Shown here: positions 12,001 through 24,600 of the stretch, one piece after another
Numbering within the stretch: position 1 is the stretch's first letter
Layout of the letters: every line of letters begins with the position of its first letter
DNA from: Eudorina sp. 2006-703-Eu-15
Lineage: Eukaryota; Chlorophyta; Chlorophyceae; Chlamydomonadales; Volvocaceae
Direction: 5' to 3'
Assembly: GCA_003117195.1 (NCBI GenBank)
Contig: BDSI01000112.1
Coordinates: forward strand, 93,422 to 157,421
DNA length: 64,000 nucleotides
Notes under the pieces: generated by a model
Database searches by the model: none
What the model saw: only the letters and a program-made list of their open reading frames with translations
What the model was told of the DNA's origin: nothing
Translations under genes and position numbers: made by a program

Positions 12001-15000
12001 CTTGGGATGGGGCGTGTGGTGCGGCGACTGGCCTGTTCTTGTCCCCCAAAAAATAATTGATCTTGCTTGTTGCCGCGGCGTGATTCGCTGTGCGGTGCGG
12101 TGCGGTGCGGTGGGGCAGCTTGGCGCTCTTTCGTGCTCCATCGTCCGTGTTGTGCGCGTATGTTTAGAGAAGAGACCTGCCCGACCCGAACCAAGTACCA
12201 AAACACTCTCTGTGTTTGTGTGTGGCTGTGTGTGGCTCTGGCGCGGAACTGAATTCGGGGAAGTCGAGTGGAAGGGGGCACTTCGCCCCGACCCTCCACG
12301 TCCGCGTAGTTGGGCGACGGACCGGCTGCCGCAACCGCATGTTTCCGTATGCCGTACGGTGGACGAGATCCACGACCGCCGTACCTCTTCGTGTCTGTGC
12401 TTGGTACTCGGCGCTTGACGGGGGGTTCTTAAACAAGCGTTAGTCGTACAGCATTGTACGACGGGAACCTGCTGTGCAGTACAGCGCTCCCCTGTCGCCG
12501 CTCCCCGCACAGCCCGCCCTTGAGAGGGCCCTGTGCGGTGTTGTGCAACGAAACGGCGGCAGTGTTGCGCAACAACACGGTCGGGCGAAAGATTCGTGAT
12601 CCCCGCCAAACGGCGTGTGTTCATTCTTGAGCATGAACCCGGCCACCCCCCCCCGGGGGTTAACCTCTGGCCGGGTCCCCTCGGGTCCCTTTGGCCGGGT
12701 CGCTGTTGGGCGGCCTTCCATACACACACGTACCAACGTGTGCCCGAGGGTCGGCCCGCGTTGATGCCGTGCCTTGCCTGGTCTTCCGGCGGTCGGGTAC
12801 GAGTAGGGTGTTGCACTCCCAGGCACGTGGTATGTGGTGGGGTTTCGAGGGGCCTCTTTTCTGTTTCAGCGGCAGCAGACCGCACCAGGCGCTGCCACCA
12901 GCGGCCGACCACACTTGATCAATTTTTGCGGCCTAAGAAGCGGCCGTTTTCTCAGGAGAGGTGTGCGGCATCCGCTGACCCGTGGGTCATGTCGTACAGG
13001 AAAGAGTCGTGGGACCGTGGGCTGAGTGGGCCGTGCCGCTTTCCCGCAGCCGCACAGCACAGCACAGCGCAGCGCAGAATCAGCTGCCCTCCTGATGTCC
13101 GGGTGTCGGTGTCAGAACCCCGTTGTGTGGTAGGGGACGGCTAGTGGGAGGAGGGAAGGGGTCAGCGCCCTTGAGGGAGAGGGGGGGGCAGGAGGTGCAT
13201 TCCGTGGTGCCACTTGGTGGCGTTCTTCTTTCCCTGCGTCACGGCGTGCGCCGCCCGTGCTGTGCTGTGCTGAGCCGTGCTCTGCGGAGCTGTGCTGGGC
13301 CTTCAAGAAACACGTCCCTCGTGACCCACAGCGGCACATCACAGCGCGCGATTCGCCCCGGTAAGATGATCCCTTCCTCGTGGGGCGTTAGACTCAAATA
13401 CAGACACACACACACACACACACACACACCGGGTGACCTCCTGCTCGCGCTCGTCGGGAGGGGGAACAGGTTTGCATCTCGGGAAGGGGGCTTGCGGGCG
13501 GGGCTGGGGCCTTGCTCGTGAGGAGGAGAGCCGGTCAGGTGGGGGGCGGAGGAGGGAGACGACGTGGTTGCGGAGGAAAGGGCGGAACGGAAAAGGGTGG
13601 TACAGATCATGTCGTACTCCTTGTCGTAGAAGTCGATGATGTTGACGCGGCGGCCGGGCGTGGTGCGAGATGGTGGTGTGGTGTGGTGTGGTGTGGTGTG
13701 GTGTGGTGGGGGCGCTTGGACGTGGCCGTGGGCGAGTCTGTGCGTATGGGTGCTGAGCACTGGGGCTGCTGGGGCATTCCCGGAGGAGATTGCGAGTGTG
13801 TGCGAGTGTGGAGCTCGATGCAATAGCTGGTATCACCCTTGCCTTGCCTTGCCTGGAAAGAATGGCAGAGGGGCAAGATGAGGACGGTGTGAGGAGCGGG
13901 ATCCAGAGGCCGATCCGCGGGGTTGAGATGACGAATGTCCGTATGTGTGTGTATATGTGTGTGTGCGCGCCCGTGTACGTGTGTGTATCGTCACATTCTG
14001 ACCAGGCCTATTGCTGGCCAAGGGCTGCTAACCCAGCCCTGACGGGAAGACCTGTGTGTTCGTGTTTATGTTGGTATTGAAGCAGGCCGTACATCATCAT
14101 ACGCCCATGGGTTTCGATTGCTCGTCGGTGTGTGTTATCAAGGAGAAACGGTGTGCGTGTGCTCGTCGGTGTGCTCGTCGGGGTGTGTGTGTGTGTGTGT
14201 CGGTGAGTGTCGGTGTGATGCCGTACAGCCGTACCGTTATGCTTTGTGCGACGTCCCCATGTTGTGGATATTCAGGAGGTGGTTAGGGCGGTAGTTAGTT
14301 GTTAGTTGCTCCTCCTGCATAGGGCATAGAGTGTGGGTGTGCACCCCGGGGGGGAGGGAGCAGTTCCCTCCTCCGCGGGATGGCCGGGGGTACGTAGGTG
14401 GGTGGGGGGCTGCGCTGCCCTGCCCTTGCAGTACACACTGTACGGCCCCTGAACATGTGCTTTGCACGACAAGGGTGCCGTACCGTGCTGTGCACGCGCT
14501 TGCGGTTTGGGTTTTACCTGGCCGCGGTCTAGGTGCGCGGCTCTAGGGTGCCAACCGCGGAGAGGTGGGGCGAGGTGTGCTGTTGCTGCGGGCGCTTGCC
14601 CCTCGGCCAGTCGTTACTGTGTTCGTGTTATGGCCGGGTTGGGGCGCATCCTGGTGTCGGGTGACAGCCGCGCCAACGGAGATGGACGGGGAGGTGTAAT
14701 GGGGACCCGCTGGGCCCTCTCTTCTGTGTCAGTTCCGTTCGCCATCGTGCTGTCGATGGCCGATGTGATGGCGATGACGTAGAGATGATTTTTTGTTGGC
14801 GAGGGAGGGGCTCCGGGAGGGGCGGGAGGGGGTATTGGCGCTGTGGGATGGGAGGGCCGGAACGCAGTGCAGTACAATGCAGTACAGGAAGAATTGAAGC
14901 GGCAATTTCCACGGCGGCAGCGGCGGCAGCGGTCCTCGTCCGTCTGTGCTCGCGTTCGCTCGCCGCTGTCGGCTGTGTCAACGGCTCGCGATGTCGACGA

Positions 15001-18000
15001 TGAGGGGCTTCCCCAGACTAATGCGGCTCTAGGAATCGTTGGAAATATTTTTTTGTTAGGGAGCGGCAAGTTTGTCGGCTTGATAAGCCCGGATAAGGGG
15101 TGCACCCAGCGAAGATGACTGGTCAGCGTTGCTTAACGGGTGCGTATGTACTTGTATTTTTTTGTTGCTCTGAGGATCAACTGCGGTGTTAGGCTGCCCC
15201 CTCCTGACCGGGGGGCCCTAGGGGGGAGGCCAGGGGGGGGAGGGTTTGGGGTGGTGGACGTGGGCCGGGGTGCGGCCGTCCGGACGGCCCTAGCCCTGCT
15301 GCGGCCCTGTTGCGGAAAGAAGAGAAAGGAAACAGGAGGTCTGTATATCACGAACCGCCGATATTTTTGCCTCGTGGCTTCCTGACCCCCCCCCGCACAA
15401 TCTCCCTTGGCTTTGTGTGATTTGGGGTCGGTGAGCCGCTTTCGCGGCCCACGGGGGCTCGGCTCCAGGGTGGGGCCCGGCCACCTGACCGCGCGGGGCA
15501 GCCCGTCCCGGACATTCCCACCCGCGAAGCAGAGCCGCACGGCAAGCTATTAAGCTGTTACCGTATGTCATCCGGCCGCCTCGTCCGCGTCCACCCGGGT
15601 CGGGTCGGGTCGGGTCGGGTCGGGTCTGGCTAGCGTCTGGCTTTGCGCCCTGCTGCTTTTGTCCGGAAGGCCCTCGTACCCGACCCTTGCCGTGCCGTAC
15701 CCTGCCGTACCCTCCTCTGTCCGTATCCTAGGCGAGGCCGTGGCGCCAGATCAACACCGCGTGCCACTCAGGAATGAAACTAAAGAATGAATGAATGAAT
15801 GAATGAAACAATGACTCCTGCGCATCACCGTCTCAGCCGGCCCCAACAAGGGTCACCGACGGCAGCGCTCTTCCTTTGCCGCTGTGCCTTAGGTCCCCGG
15901 AGGAGCAGACGCAGGCAGCGGCCGCGCTGTCACACCAAGGGAAAGAGAGCAGAGGGGTAGAGCAGGAGGAGGTCGTCAGCTTGTGCCCTGGCGGCCTGTC
16001 CTGGCACAGCTGATCTGCCTCCCAGCTCCTCTGGAGGTTCAGCCAATCCGCGACGAGTGCAGATCAGTCAATCGCCCTGCCCTACCGCAACCTAACCCAA
16101 CCCACACACGAAAACACTCACACACATACACACCGTACACCCGCGGCTCATTTATCTTTTACACACCCGTACGGCTCAGATTTTCACACACACACACACA
16201 CACACCCCCGTACGGCACACCCGGGGGGCCATCATCTGTCACCCGCGGGGTCCATTGTAACACGGTCCGTTGGTAGTCGCCCACCACAGGGAGGAGGGGC
16301 GCCTCCCCACCCCCCACCGGGGACCTGACCAGGGTCACCCCACCCCCACATCCACTGACAGCGGCGAAGGGCCCCTTCCCCCAATCTCCCGGGCCCTTTC
16401 CAATCTGACCCGCCCCTACACACCCACGCATACACACTGTCGGGCGGGTTTCTGCGCACCCAACACACTAATAAACGCACCCTACACACACACACCCGCA
16501 CCAACCTAAGCAACACACCCCCGCACCCCCGTGCAGCCCGCGTCCTCGGAGCCCTGGTTGGATGTACTACAGCCGGGGAAGCTGTACGACCCTGTACGGG
16601 TCAAGTGGGCGGGCGACCGCTGCTGCTGCTGCGACAGCGACCTGGACTACGAGACGGACCAGCTGGTGTCGTGCGACTGCTGCGGCATCACCGTACATCA
16701 GTCGTGCTACGGCATCCTTGAGCCGCCAGGTGGGTACGGCAGGGCGCCGGGAAAGTGCCGCACCTGTGTGAGTGTGAGGGCTCAAGACAGGGGAGGTGGG
16801 GATTCGAACGGCTACGGCATTTGCCGGGGGTTGTGAGTTCATGGCATGCAGCGGCCCGTGTGGCTTGAACGCGATAACCCGAGGGTTCCGGAGCTTGGCT
16901 GCATGCCGTACTAGCTTCGTCTCTGGATTCCCGGGCACTGTCCGCCCGACCTCCCCACGTTCAGTGCGTCATTCAACCCCCCAGACCCATTCCCTGCCCC
17001 CCCCTCCACCTCCACCCCCTCATCCCCATCACCTCAAGCCGCGCGCCCTCCAACGCCTTCCACCGTACATCGTTCCCCGGGCCCTCTCTTCCATTGTCGC
17101 CTTAAATCCCCAACCCTCACCCCCCACCCACCTCCCACCTCCCCACCTTACCCGCCCGCCCGCCGGGGTTCCCCTTAGGCCTGGACGACCTGTGGCTGTG
17201 TCGCGCGTGCGAGCAGCGGGCGCCCGGGGCCCCCCCGCCGCAGTGCTGCCTGTGTCCCCTGGCGGGTGGGCCCCTCAAGCCCACCACCCTGCCGGGGCTG
17301 TGGTGCCACGTGACGTGTATGCAGTGGATCGCGGAGGTCACGTGTCGAAACCCCGCCAGGTGGGGCAACGGGGGGGGGGGCATGGGGTTGGGGGCTGAGG
17401 GATGGGGCCCGGCCGGAGCGCGGTCAGGTGGGTGCCAGCACGGGACAGGGCAGGGCGGGGCGGGGGACAATGGACTGCGGGGCGGTGGACGACAGCCGGG
17501 GCCGCGCGGTCGTGGATGCCCTGCTGCAGCAAGCGTCGGACTGTGGCGGGCTGTGGCGGGTTGCCGTACTGTACGACTGGAGGTCCTCCCCCCCGCCTGG
17601 GCCCTCCGGCCCTGCTATCTTTCCGAACCTCAGGCCCCCCCCCCCACACACACACACGCTCGGCCCCTCGCATGTCACGCACTCCTGTTCTGCCTGCCTC
17701 AGACACCGATAGGTTGCCAAAGCTCAGCCAGTGATCCCCATCTGTCGTGAACCTGCCCCTCGGCGGCCTGCCGCGTCTGGGCAGGGCTCCTAGGATGGAT
17801 AGCGTGGACGTGCCCGCCCCAGAACTGCCTCTCTGACAGCCACCGAGGGCCGGCCCTGAACCAGCCACCAGCGGGGTACGAAGCTGCTAGGAGATGGACT
17901 GCTTTAGAGCTAGGCGTACGACTCCCTGCTAAGAGCCGGACTACCGGCTCGGGCGTCGCCCATTTTATGTGCCTGGCGGGAACCCCCATGAGGGGACACC

Positions 18001-20835
18001 CCAGGTGCTGCAAGGAAATGAGGGAGGGCGGCAATCCCAGGCCCACGAGGCCCTGGCGCTGCACGGGGCCCAGCCGAAGACGAGACGGCATGGCTGAGGC
18101 CTTGGTTTTCGTAGAGATACCGCGGTGCTTTCCAGGCCGCCGCGAGTGCTCTAGGTCGAGCAAGGGGGGATGCGGCCCCTCACGCCCGTCTCCCTCCCCC
18201 GCAAAGGGAGGAGAGTGCTTCGGCGGTCTTTCCGTTAGGGCTGGTTTAGCAGCCCTTGGCCAGCGTCAGGCCCGGTCAGATATGTAACAACCACACACAC
18301 ATACACACACACCGCATGTACAGGTTATAATGGTAGGTGTTTTGGTCCTTGGTTTGGGTCTTCTCTAACACCCACCCACCCCCCGCTGCCGGCCGCAGGA
18401 TGGAGCCCGTGGACAACATCCCCGGGGTGCAGCGTGAGCGGTGGGAGCTGCTGTGCTGCATCTGCCGGCAGCGCATGGGCGCCAAGCTGCAGTGCAAGGA
18501 CTGCTACCAGGCCTTCCACCCGCTGTGTGGCCGCATGGAGGGGCTGCACATGGAGATGACGATGCAGGCGGCGGCGGCGGGGGCGCCAGGGGCGGCGGGG
18601 GCGGGGGCGGCGGGGGCCCCTGGCGCGGGGGCTGCCGGGGCGGCGGCCGGTGGTGCGGGGCGGGTGCTGCGGATCGTGAGCTCCTGTCCCAAGCACGGCA
18701 AGCTGCAGCCCAAGATGCTGGGTGGGTCGGGGCGGGTGGGTCGGGGCGGGTGGGTCGGTACGGTTGGGGTTGGGGTTGCGGTTAAAATAAACAGCCCAGA
18801 CCACCCCCAGGGGTTGGGGTAGGGGTGCCGCTTGGGTGGGCGAAGTATGAGCCTGTCGGTTGGTTGGGTGCAGGGGGTTAGGTGAGGGTGGTTGCGAGGT
18901 GGAATCCCGACTTCAAGTGGGGCTTCGGTGACCCGTTCCGTGCCCCAGGGCGGGCCGTGCGCGCTTGTGTGATTAGAAATGCAACCCGCCCGACCCGCGC
19001 TTGTGTGTGTACGGTGTATGTCTTATCGTGGCTTGGCGGTCCCGGTGTGGTAGCCGGGAAGTTGTCTGCTCGGTCCGGTCCCCGGTGTTCTGTCTTTAGC
19101 CCACTTTAGCCTTCGCTTCGTTCGCTGCCCTCTCCTCTTCCTTCCGGCTCATCTCAAATTCGGTCGCAAACCCGAAGGGTGAACCCCAGCCCGGAGTTTT
19201 GCCTTACACGAGTACGACACCCTCTGCCCTCTGACTTGCCTCCGCCATGACCACCGCGTCGGTCGCGTACTCCCAACGCTTTGTATGCCGTACTGTACTG
19301 TGTCGTACGCAGCGTGCCGGCGCCTGCGGGACACGTCGGAGGGCCCGGCCCCCGACGCGTTCGAGGGCGCCGTCAACGGGCTGTGGAACGGGCAGCCGTA
19401 CATGCCCCGACCCGCGGTGCCCGTACCGGCCGTACAAAGTGGTTGCGCCCGGGCGCAGCCCCTGGAGCTGGAGCGGATATCCCACGGCACGGGTGGGTTC
19501 GGGGTCGGGCAGCCGCGGACCGGGCCCATGTCATGCCGCGTGTGTGTTTAGTGAGAAACTCGCCCGCGACCCAAACCCCAGTCCTCAAGATACTCTAATC
19601 AATAACCTGCAAATGAAAGAACATCAAAACAACAGAACGGACCAAGGGAGCCACCACCGGCCCAGAATTCAAAAAATCAAGACCCGGCAGGAAGGAGTTT
19701 ACCCAGCAATACCCGAAACGCCATGGTGTGTGTTTTGTTAGGGGGGAAGTGCGGCACTTGGGACGAGCGAAGGAATCTGGGGACATCGGGTGTTCGAGCC
19801 CCAGCGCGCTCGTTCCGCGTCTCTTGTGCCTCACAAACCGTTTGTTTATCCCCCGCCTCCGCGCCAACTTCCCGACGATACCGAAGGTAACGGCTTCACC
19901 TCAGTGAGGGGCTTCTGGATACCGGAGGCGCCCTCCACACCCCTCCCGGGAGCACCCGAGATCGACCCGTCGGCAGAGCAACCGTCCGCGTCCGGCGTCG
20001 GCGCCAGCGCCGGCGGCGGCGGCCGCGGTCGCGGGCGTGGCCGCCGCGGCGGCTGGGCGGGCCGGGGCGGCGGCGCCGGAGGTCGCGGCGGGGCCACCAG
20101 CCGAGGCGGCGGCGGAGGCCGCGGAGGCCGCGGGGGCCGGGGTGGTTTCCGTGGCGGCCGCGGCCGGGCCGCCGCGGCGGTTGCGCTGGCGGCGGAGGCG
20201 GAGGCGGAGGCCACCACCGCTGCTACTGCCACTGATGATGACGGCGCCGGCGACGACGGCTCCGCCGCCGCCGCCGCCGCGGCCGCCCAGTCGGCGGAGC
20301 CGCCCCCCTCCTGTCCTCCGCCGCCGCCTGCCGCAGTGGACCTGCTCCCGATGCCCGAGGGACTGGCCGAGGAGCTTCCGGTGGTGTGTTGCGGCCGACA
20401 GGCGGTGCTGCTACTGCGGACCCAACAGGTGCGCTACAGCGGGGAGCTGATGCCGGTGTCTGTCTTTGAGAAGATCTGCGGACGAGGCGACGCCAAGAAG
20501 TGGAAGGCCAGCCTGTGGTGAGTGGTCAGTGGCGGGGGGCAAAGGGGAGGGGGGTACAGGAACTCGGGCAAAGGGGAGGGGTGTGCAGGAACTTGCGCAA
20601 AAAGGGGGGGGGTACAGGAACTTGGCAGACAATTGAAGCTGCGCTGCTGCCACAGCGAAGGTAGAGGGGATGAGGGCGGGGGTTAAAAAGGTTGGTTGCG
20701 GGGTTGAGGATGGCACGGCGGTACGACGGTACGGCAACGGTCGTCTCGGGCGACGGGGCGCAAGCGGGACTGGGTATTGTGGCCCAACCCCTTGGAGGCC
20801 ACACGGCGCCTCTCCGGGGTTGTCGCCCCGGTCCT

Positions 20836-20883
<48 letters not shown>

Positions 20884-21051
20884 CATTAAACACATATGCA
20901 CGCACGCCGCGGGTACGGCACCCGCTTCCGCCCGCCCCTTTGCCCCCCGCCACCTCCTCCATTGCGACGGGCACCCGCCCACCACCCCACCATCCCACCA
21001 TCGCCTCGACCCCTCAACCCATCTCCCGATCAGCGCTCACCCCCTGAACCC

Positions 21052-21082
<31 letters not shown>

Positions 21083-21621
21083 GACAGGGTGGCGGACGAG
21101 GCGGGTGCGGCAGTGCGGTCGGTGGGTGACCTGCTGAGTTGGCTCAAGGTGGACCATAAGGCCCTCGCGCGCCTCATCGTGAACGCCGCCCAGCACGAGG
21201 CCTACAGCCTGTGGGTGCAGAAGCAGGAGCAGGAGCAGGGCCGGGGGCAGGGGCAGGGGCCGGAGGGCCGCGCAGGAAGGGACGGAGGAGCAGGAGGAGC
21301 AGGAGGGGAAGGATGCGGTGGTTTCGGAGCGTGCCCGCCCGAGCAGGGACCGGAGGCAGCGGGGGCCGGTTCGGGAGAGCCGGTTCCGGAGCTGGGGCTG
21401 CAGACGCTGTTGCGACTGCCCGACGGTTCGGAGGCGGGGGCGGCGGCGGAGGCGGGGTCCCCGAGGGACGGGGTGCGAGCGGGGGAGGCGGAAGCGGCGG
21501 CGAGGGGGCCGGAGGCGGATCCGTCGCCCGCGGCAGCGGCGATGGCGATTGCGGAGGCGGAGGCGGGGGCGGAGGTGCCGGGGATACGACCGGGCGCGGA
21601 CGCCATGGATCTGGATCCAGG

Positions 21622-21653
<32 letters not shown>

Positions 21654-24600
21654 TGCCGCCAGCTGCCGCGGGTCGAGAGGGGTCGGTCCAGTTTGAGACC
21701 GGCAGCGAGGGCGCAGGCCCGGGACAGGTCGGGGCCATGCGGTCAGGCAGCTTCCGGTCGGGCAGCTTCAGCAACGTTTGCTTCGAGGCGCCCGGCGGTG
21801 GCGGCGACGGCGGCGGCGGAATGGAGTTCCGCGGTGCTACCACCGCGGCGGACACCGCCACCGCCGGCCTGCCGTCCGGCACCCCTGCCCTTGGCGCGGA
21901 GACTGACGGCGGCGGCGGGGGAGGCGACGGCGACGCCGACGCCGAGTCAACGCCGCCACCGCCGCCGCAGGACAACGGCGCCGGCCGCCGGGCCAGTCCC
22001 ACCAAGCGGCTGCGGCTGTTCCATCTGGACCTGATAACACGTCGAGGGCTTATGTCGTACATCACAGATCAGGGCCTCACGCGCCTGACCCATGGTTCGG
22101 CCCGCACTCGGCCCGAGGCGTGCGTGGGGCATTGCTGCCGCGTGTACTGGACCGGCGACTGCGAGTGGTACGACGCTGACGTACAGGCGTACGACGTTGA
22201 GACGGGCCAGCACTTTCTGTGGTACCATCTGGACGAGGCGACGGAGTGGATCGACCTCGCGACGGAGGAGCGGCAGGGCCGCGTGCAGTGGCTGCCGTAC
22301 AACGTCGACCCGGACGAGTGGCCGGCGGCGCCGCCGCCGCCGCCGCCACCGCCGCGGGAGCGGTCAGCGGGGCGGGGCGGCCGGCGGTCCGCCAGCGCGA
22401 CGCGGGCGGCCACGCCTACGCCGGAGCCGTCCGCGTCATTGGACGCGCCGCCGCCGCCGCCGCCGCCGCTGCATGCATCAATGGACCCGGAGGGAGCGGA
22501 CGAGGCGGCGGATCTGGCGGAGGCGCCGCCGTCAGGTTTGTTCTCAGGCAGGCAGAACAGGAGTGCGTGACATGCAACGATGCAAGGGGCAGAGTAGCGT
22601 CACCCGTTTTCCCACACTCTTGAGTGCCGCTGCTGCTCCACGCTCGTCCCACGGGGGGGTGTCGCACCCTGCCCTGCCCTGCCCTGTCCCCGTGGCACCA
22701 ACCACCAACACCAACCCGGAACACTGACGTTCCCGTACCGCATCTGTACGACTGAGTTGCCGTACCGCTCACTCGGCACACCGCGATTCGCCGATTCCCG
22801 TGACTCGTATCGTACGATGTCGTACTGAATGCCAACATAGTGGACCTTCTCCGCTCGCTCCGAAACCGCACCCCAGGCGGAGCCGACGCCGTCGGCTGGC
22901 GGATTCGGTGTGTCGTACCATCGCCGGACGCCGCCCCCGGCGGCGCCGCCGTCACGGCGCCGCCACCATCGTTCACCTGCCTCGTCATGTCGTACGACGA
23001 GACGACTTGTATGCACTCCGTTGAGCTGGAGACAGGCGCGCCCGACCTGATCAATCTGTCCGAGGTTGCCGTACGTTGGTTGTGCAGCGGCGCCGCCGCG
23101 CAGGAGGCGCACGCCGCGGCGTTAGCGGCGCATCGTGTACGGCAGGACCAGGAGGCCGCGGCGGCCGCCGCTGCCGCCGCGGCAGCGGCGGAGCGGCGGC
23201 GCAACGCGCCGTCGGAGATTCCGGTCGTGTGCAACGGCGTGGTGGGCATGTTTCTTGTGGCGGGCGGTGTCATACGGACGGAGCAGGGGCAGTCGCTGTC
23301 GCCGACGGAGTTCGAGCGGCTGGCAGGCAAGGCGGCGTCGAAGAAATGGAAGGTGAGGCAACAGCTTACGGCTACCGTTTACAGTCGACGACATAGCAGC
23401 GCTTTAGACGAGCCAGGAATGGTCGGGTTGGGCAACCTCTGCAAAGACCCGCGAGGGGGCCACCCTGGAGCCACCCCTACGCCCTACCGCGCGCTTGAAC
23501 ACACCGGCACACTTGTACCCCTCTGAATCGGATATGTGTGTTGCTTCGGGGGTTCTAGGGTTTTTGTGGTTCTAGGGTTTTTGTGGTTCTATGTGCTTTG
23601 GTTTCTCGTGGTTTCCTGCCCAGGTGCCCTGCTGCTACTGCTCCTTATCCTGATCCTGATTCTGCTGCTGCTACTGCTGTTGCTACTACTACCGTAACAC
23701 GGTGCTGTTATCGCCACTGCTGCTACTGCCCTGCGACCGCTACTGCCCGCAGGTGACTCTGCGGGTGCTACGGCCCAACGGCCTCCCTGGAGCCACCCTG
23801 GGGGACCACCTGGTGGAGCTGGGGCTGGAGGAACCGCCAACGGCCAGGTCGGTTGGCGGTTGGCGGTTAGAGATTACTGTTCTGCGGGCGAGCGAGCGAG
23901 TATCTGCTGCACTCCCTCCTCCGCGCTGATGTGGGGCCTGGAACGCGCAGCGTCCGGACGCATCAACACATCGACACATCGACACATCGACACATCGACG
24001 CATCGACACATCGACACGTGACACGTGACACGTGACACGTGGTCTTGTTCCGGAAATTGGCTTTGAATGAATAATGAATGAATGAACGTTACAGCGGACC
24101 CATACAAGCCCAACGTTGAAACCCCTCGTTGCTTGTCCATCCCCGCCCATCCCATGCCCCCACCCTGGACCGATCACCGTCCCGTGGCCGCTGCCAGGCC
24201 CCCCAGTCAGCTGACGCAGGCAATCGCCAACCTGGACGCCCTCCGCCGCCGTCACGGCCTCGCCCGGGGCCGGCCGCCGCCCGCAGTGGCGGCCGTGGCG
24301 GCGGCGGCCAAGGCGGCGGCGGCCGCCGCCGCCGCGGCGGGAACGGCGTCCGGCGGCGAGGAGGCGGCGGCGGCGGAGCCGCTGGCGGCCGCCGCCGCCA
24401 GCGGCGGCGGCGGCGGCGGCCGCAGCGGTTCGTACACCAGCGGCGGCGCGGGGTGCGCTCGCGCGGCGGGTGTCAGCGCCCGAGGCTCCAGGGTGGGACA
24501 GGGCGGGTCGGGGTGAGAGGCGGGGGAAGACAGTAGGCGTGTTTGTGTGTTTGTGTTTGCGGGGTAGGGTATGTGTGTGTGTGTGTGTGGTGTAGCAGTG

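Larger units (their letters stand above)
20374..21190 (+). other. SAND domain 2 of the SET protein (exons 10-11)
   Basis: LPVVCCGRQAVLLLRTQQVR, then LMPVSVFEKICGRGDAKKWK at the end of exon 10. It continues across the intron into a VGDLLSWLKVDHK helix at the start of exon 11. The P-x-x-F-E, G-x3-KKWK and final hydrophobic helix match SAND. Upstream in exon 10 is an RGG/GRG-rich stretch. Confidence 0.65.

Noticed and set aside
11088..12056. 322-codon plus-strand frame
   Set aside because: Random-looking composition in GC-rich DNA, no start context, no domain, and overlapping open frames on both strands.
16790..16815. GGGATTCGAAC resembling a tRNA T-arm
   Set aside because: No pairing T stem, anticodon stem or acceptor stem could be drawn on either strand.
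19780..19815. GGGTGTTCGAGCCCC resembling a tRNA T-arm
   Set aside because: The flanking sequence does not fold into a cloverleaf.
20037..22065. Long antisense frames rich in Pro, Ala and Arg opposite the SET exons
   Set aside because: Mirror images of Ala/Gly-coding GC-rich exons. The plus strand carries the recognisable domains.
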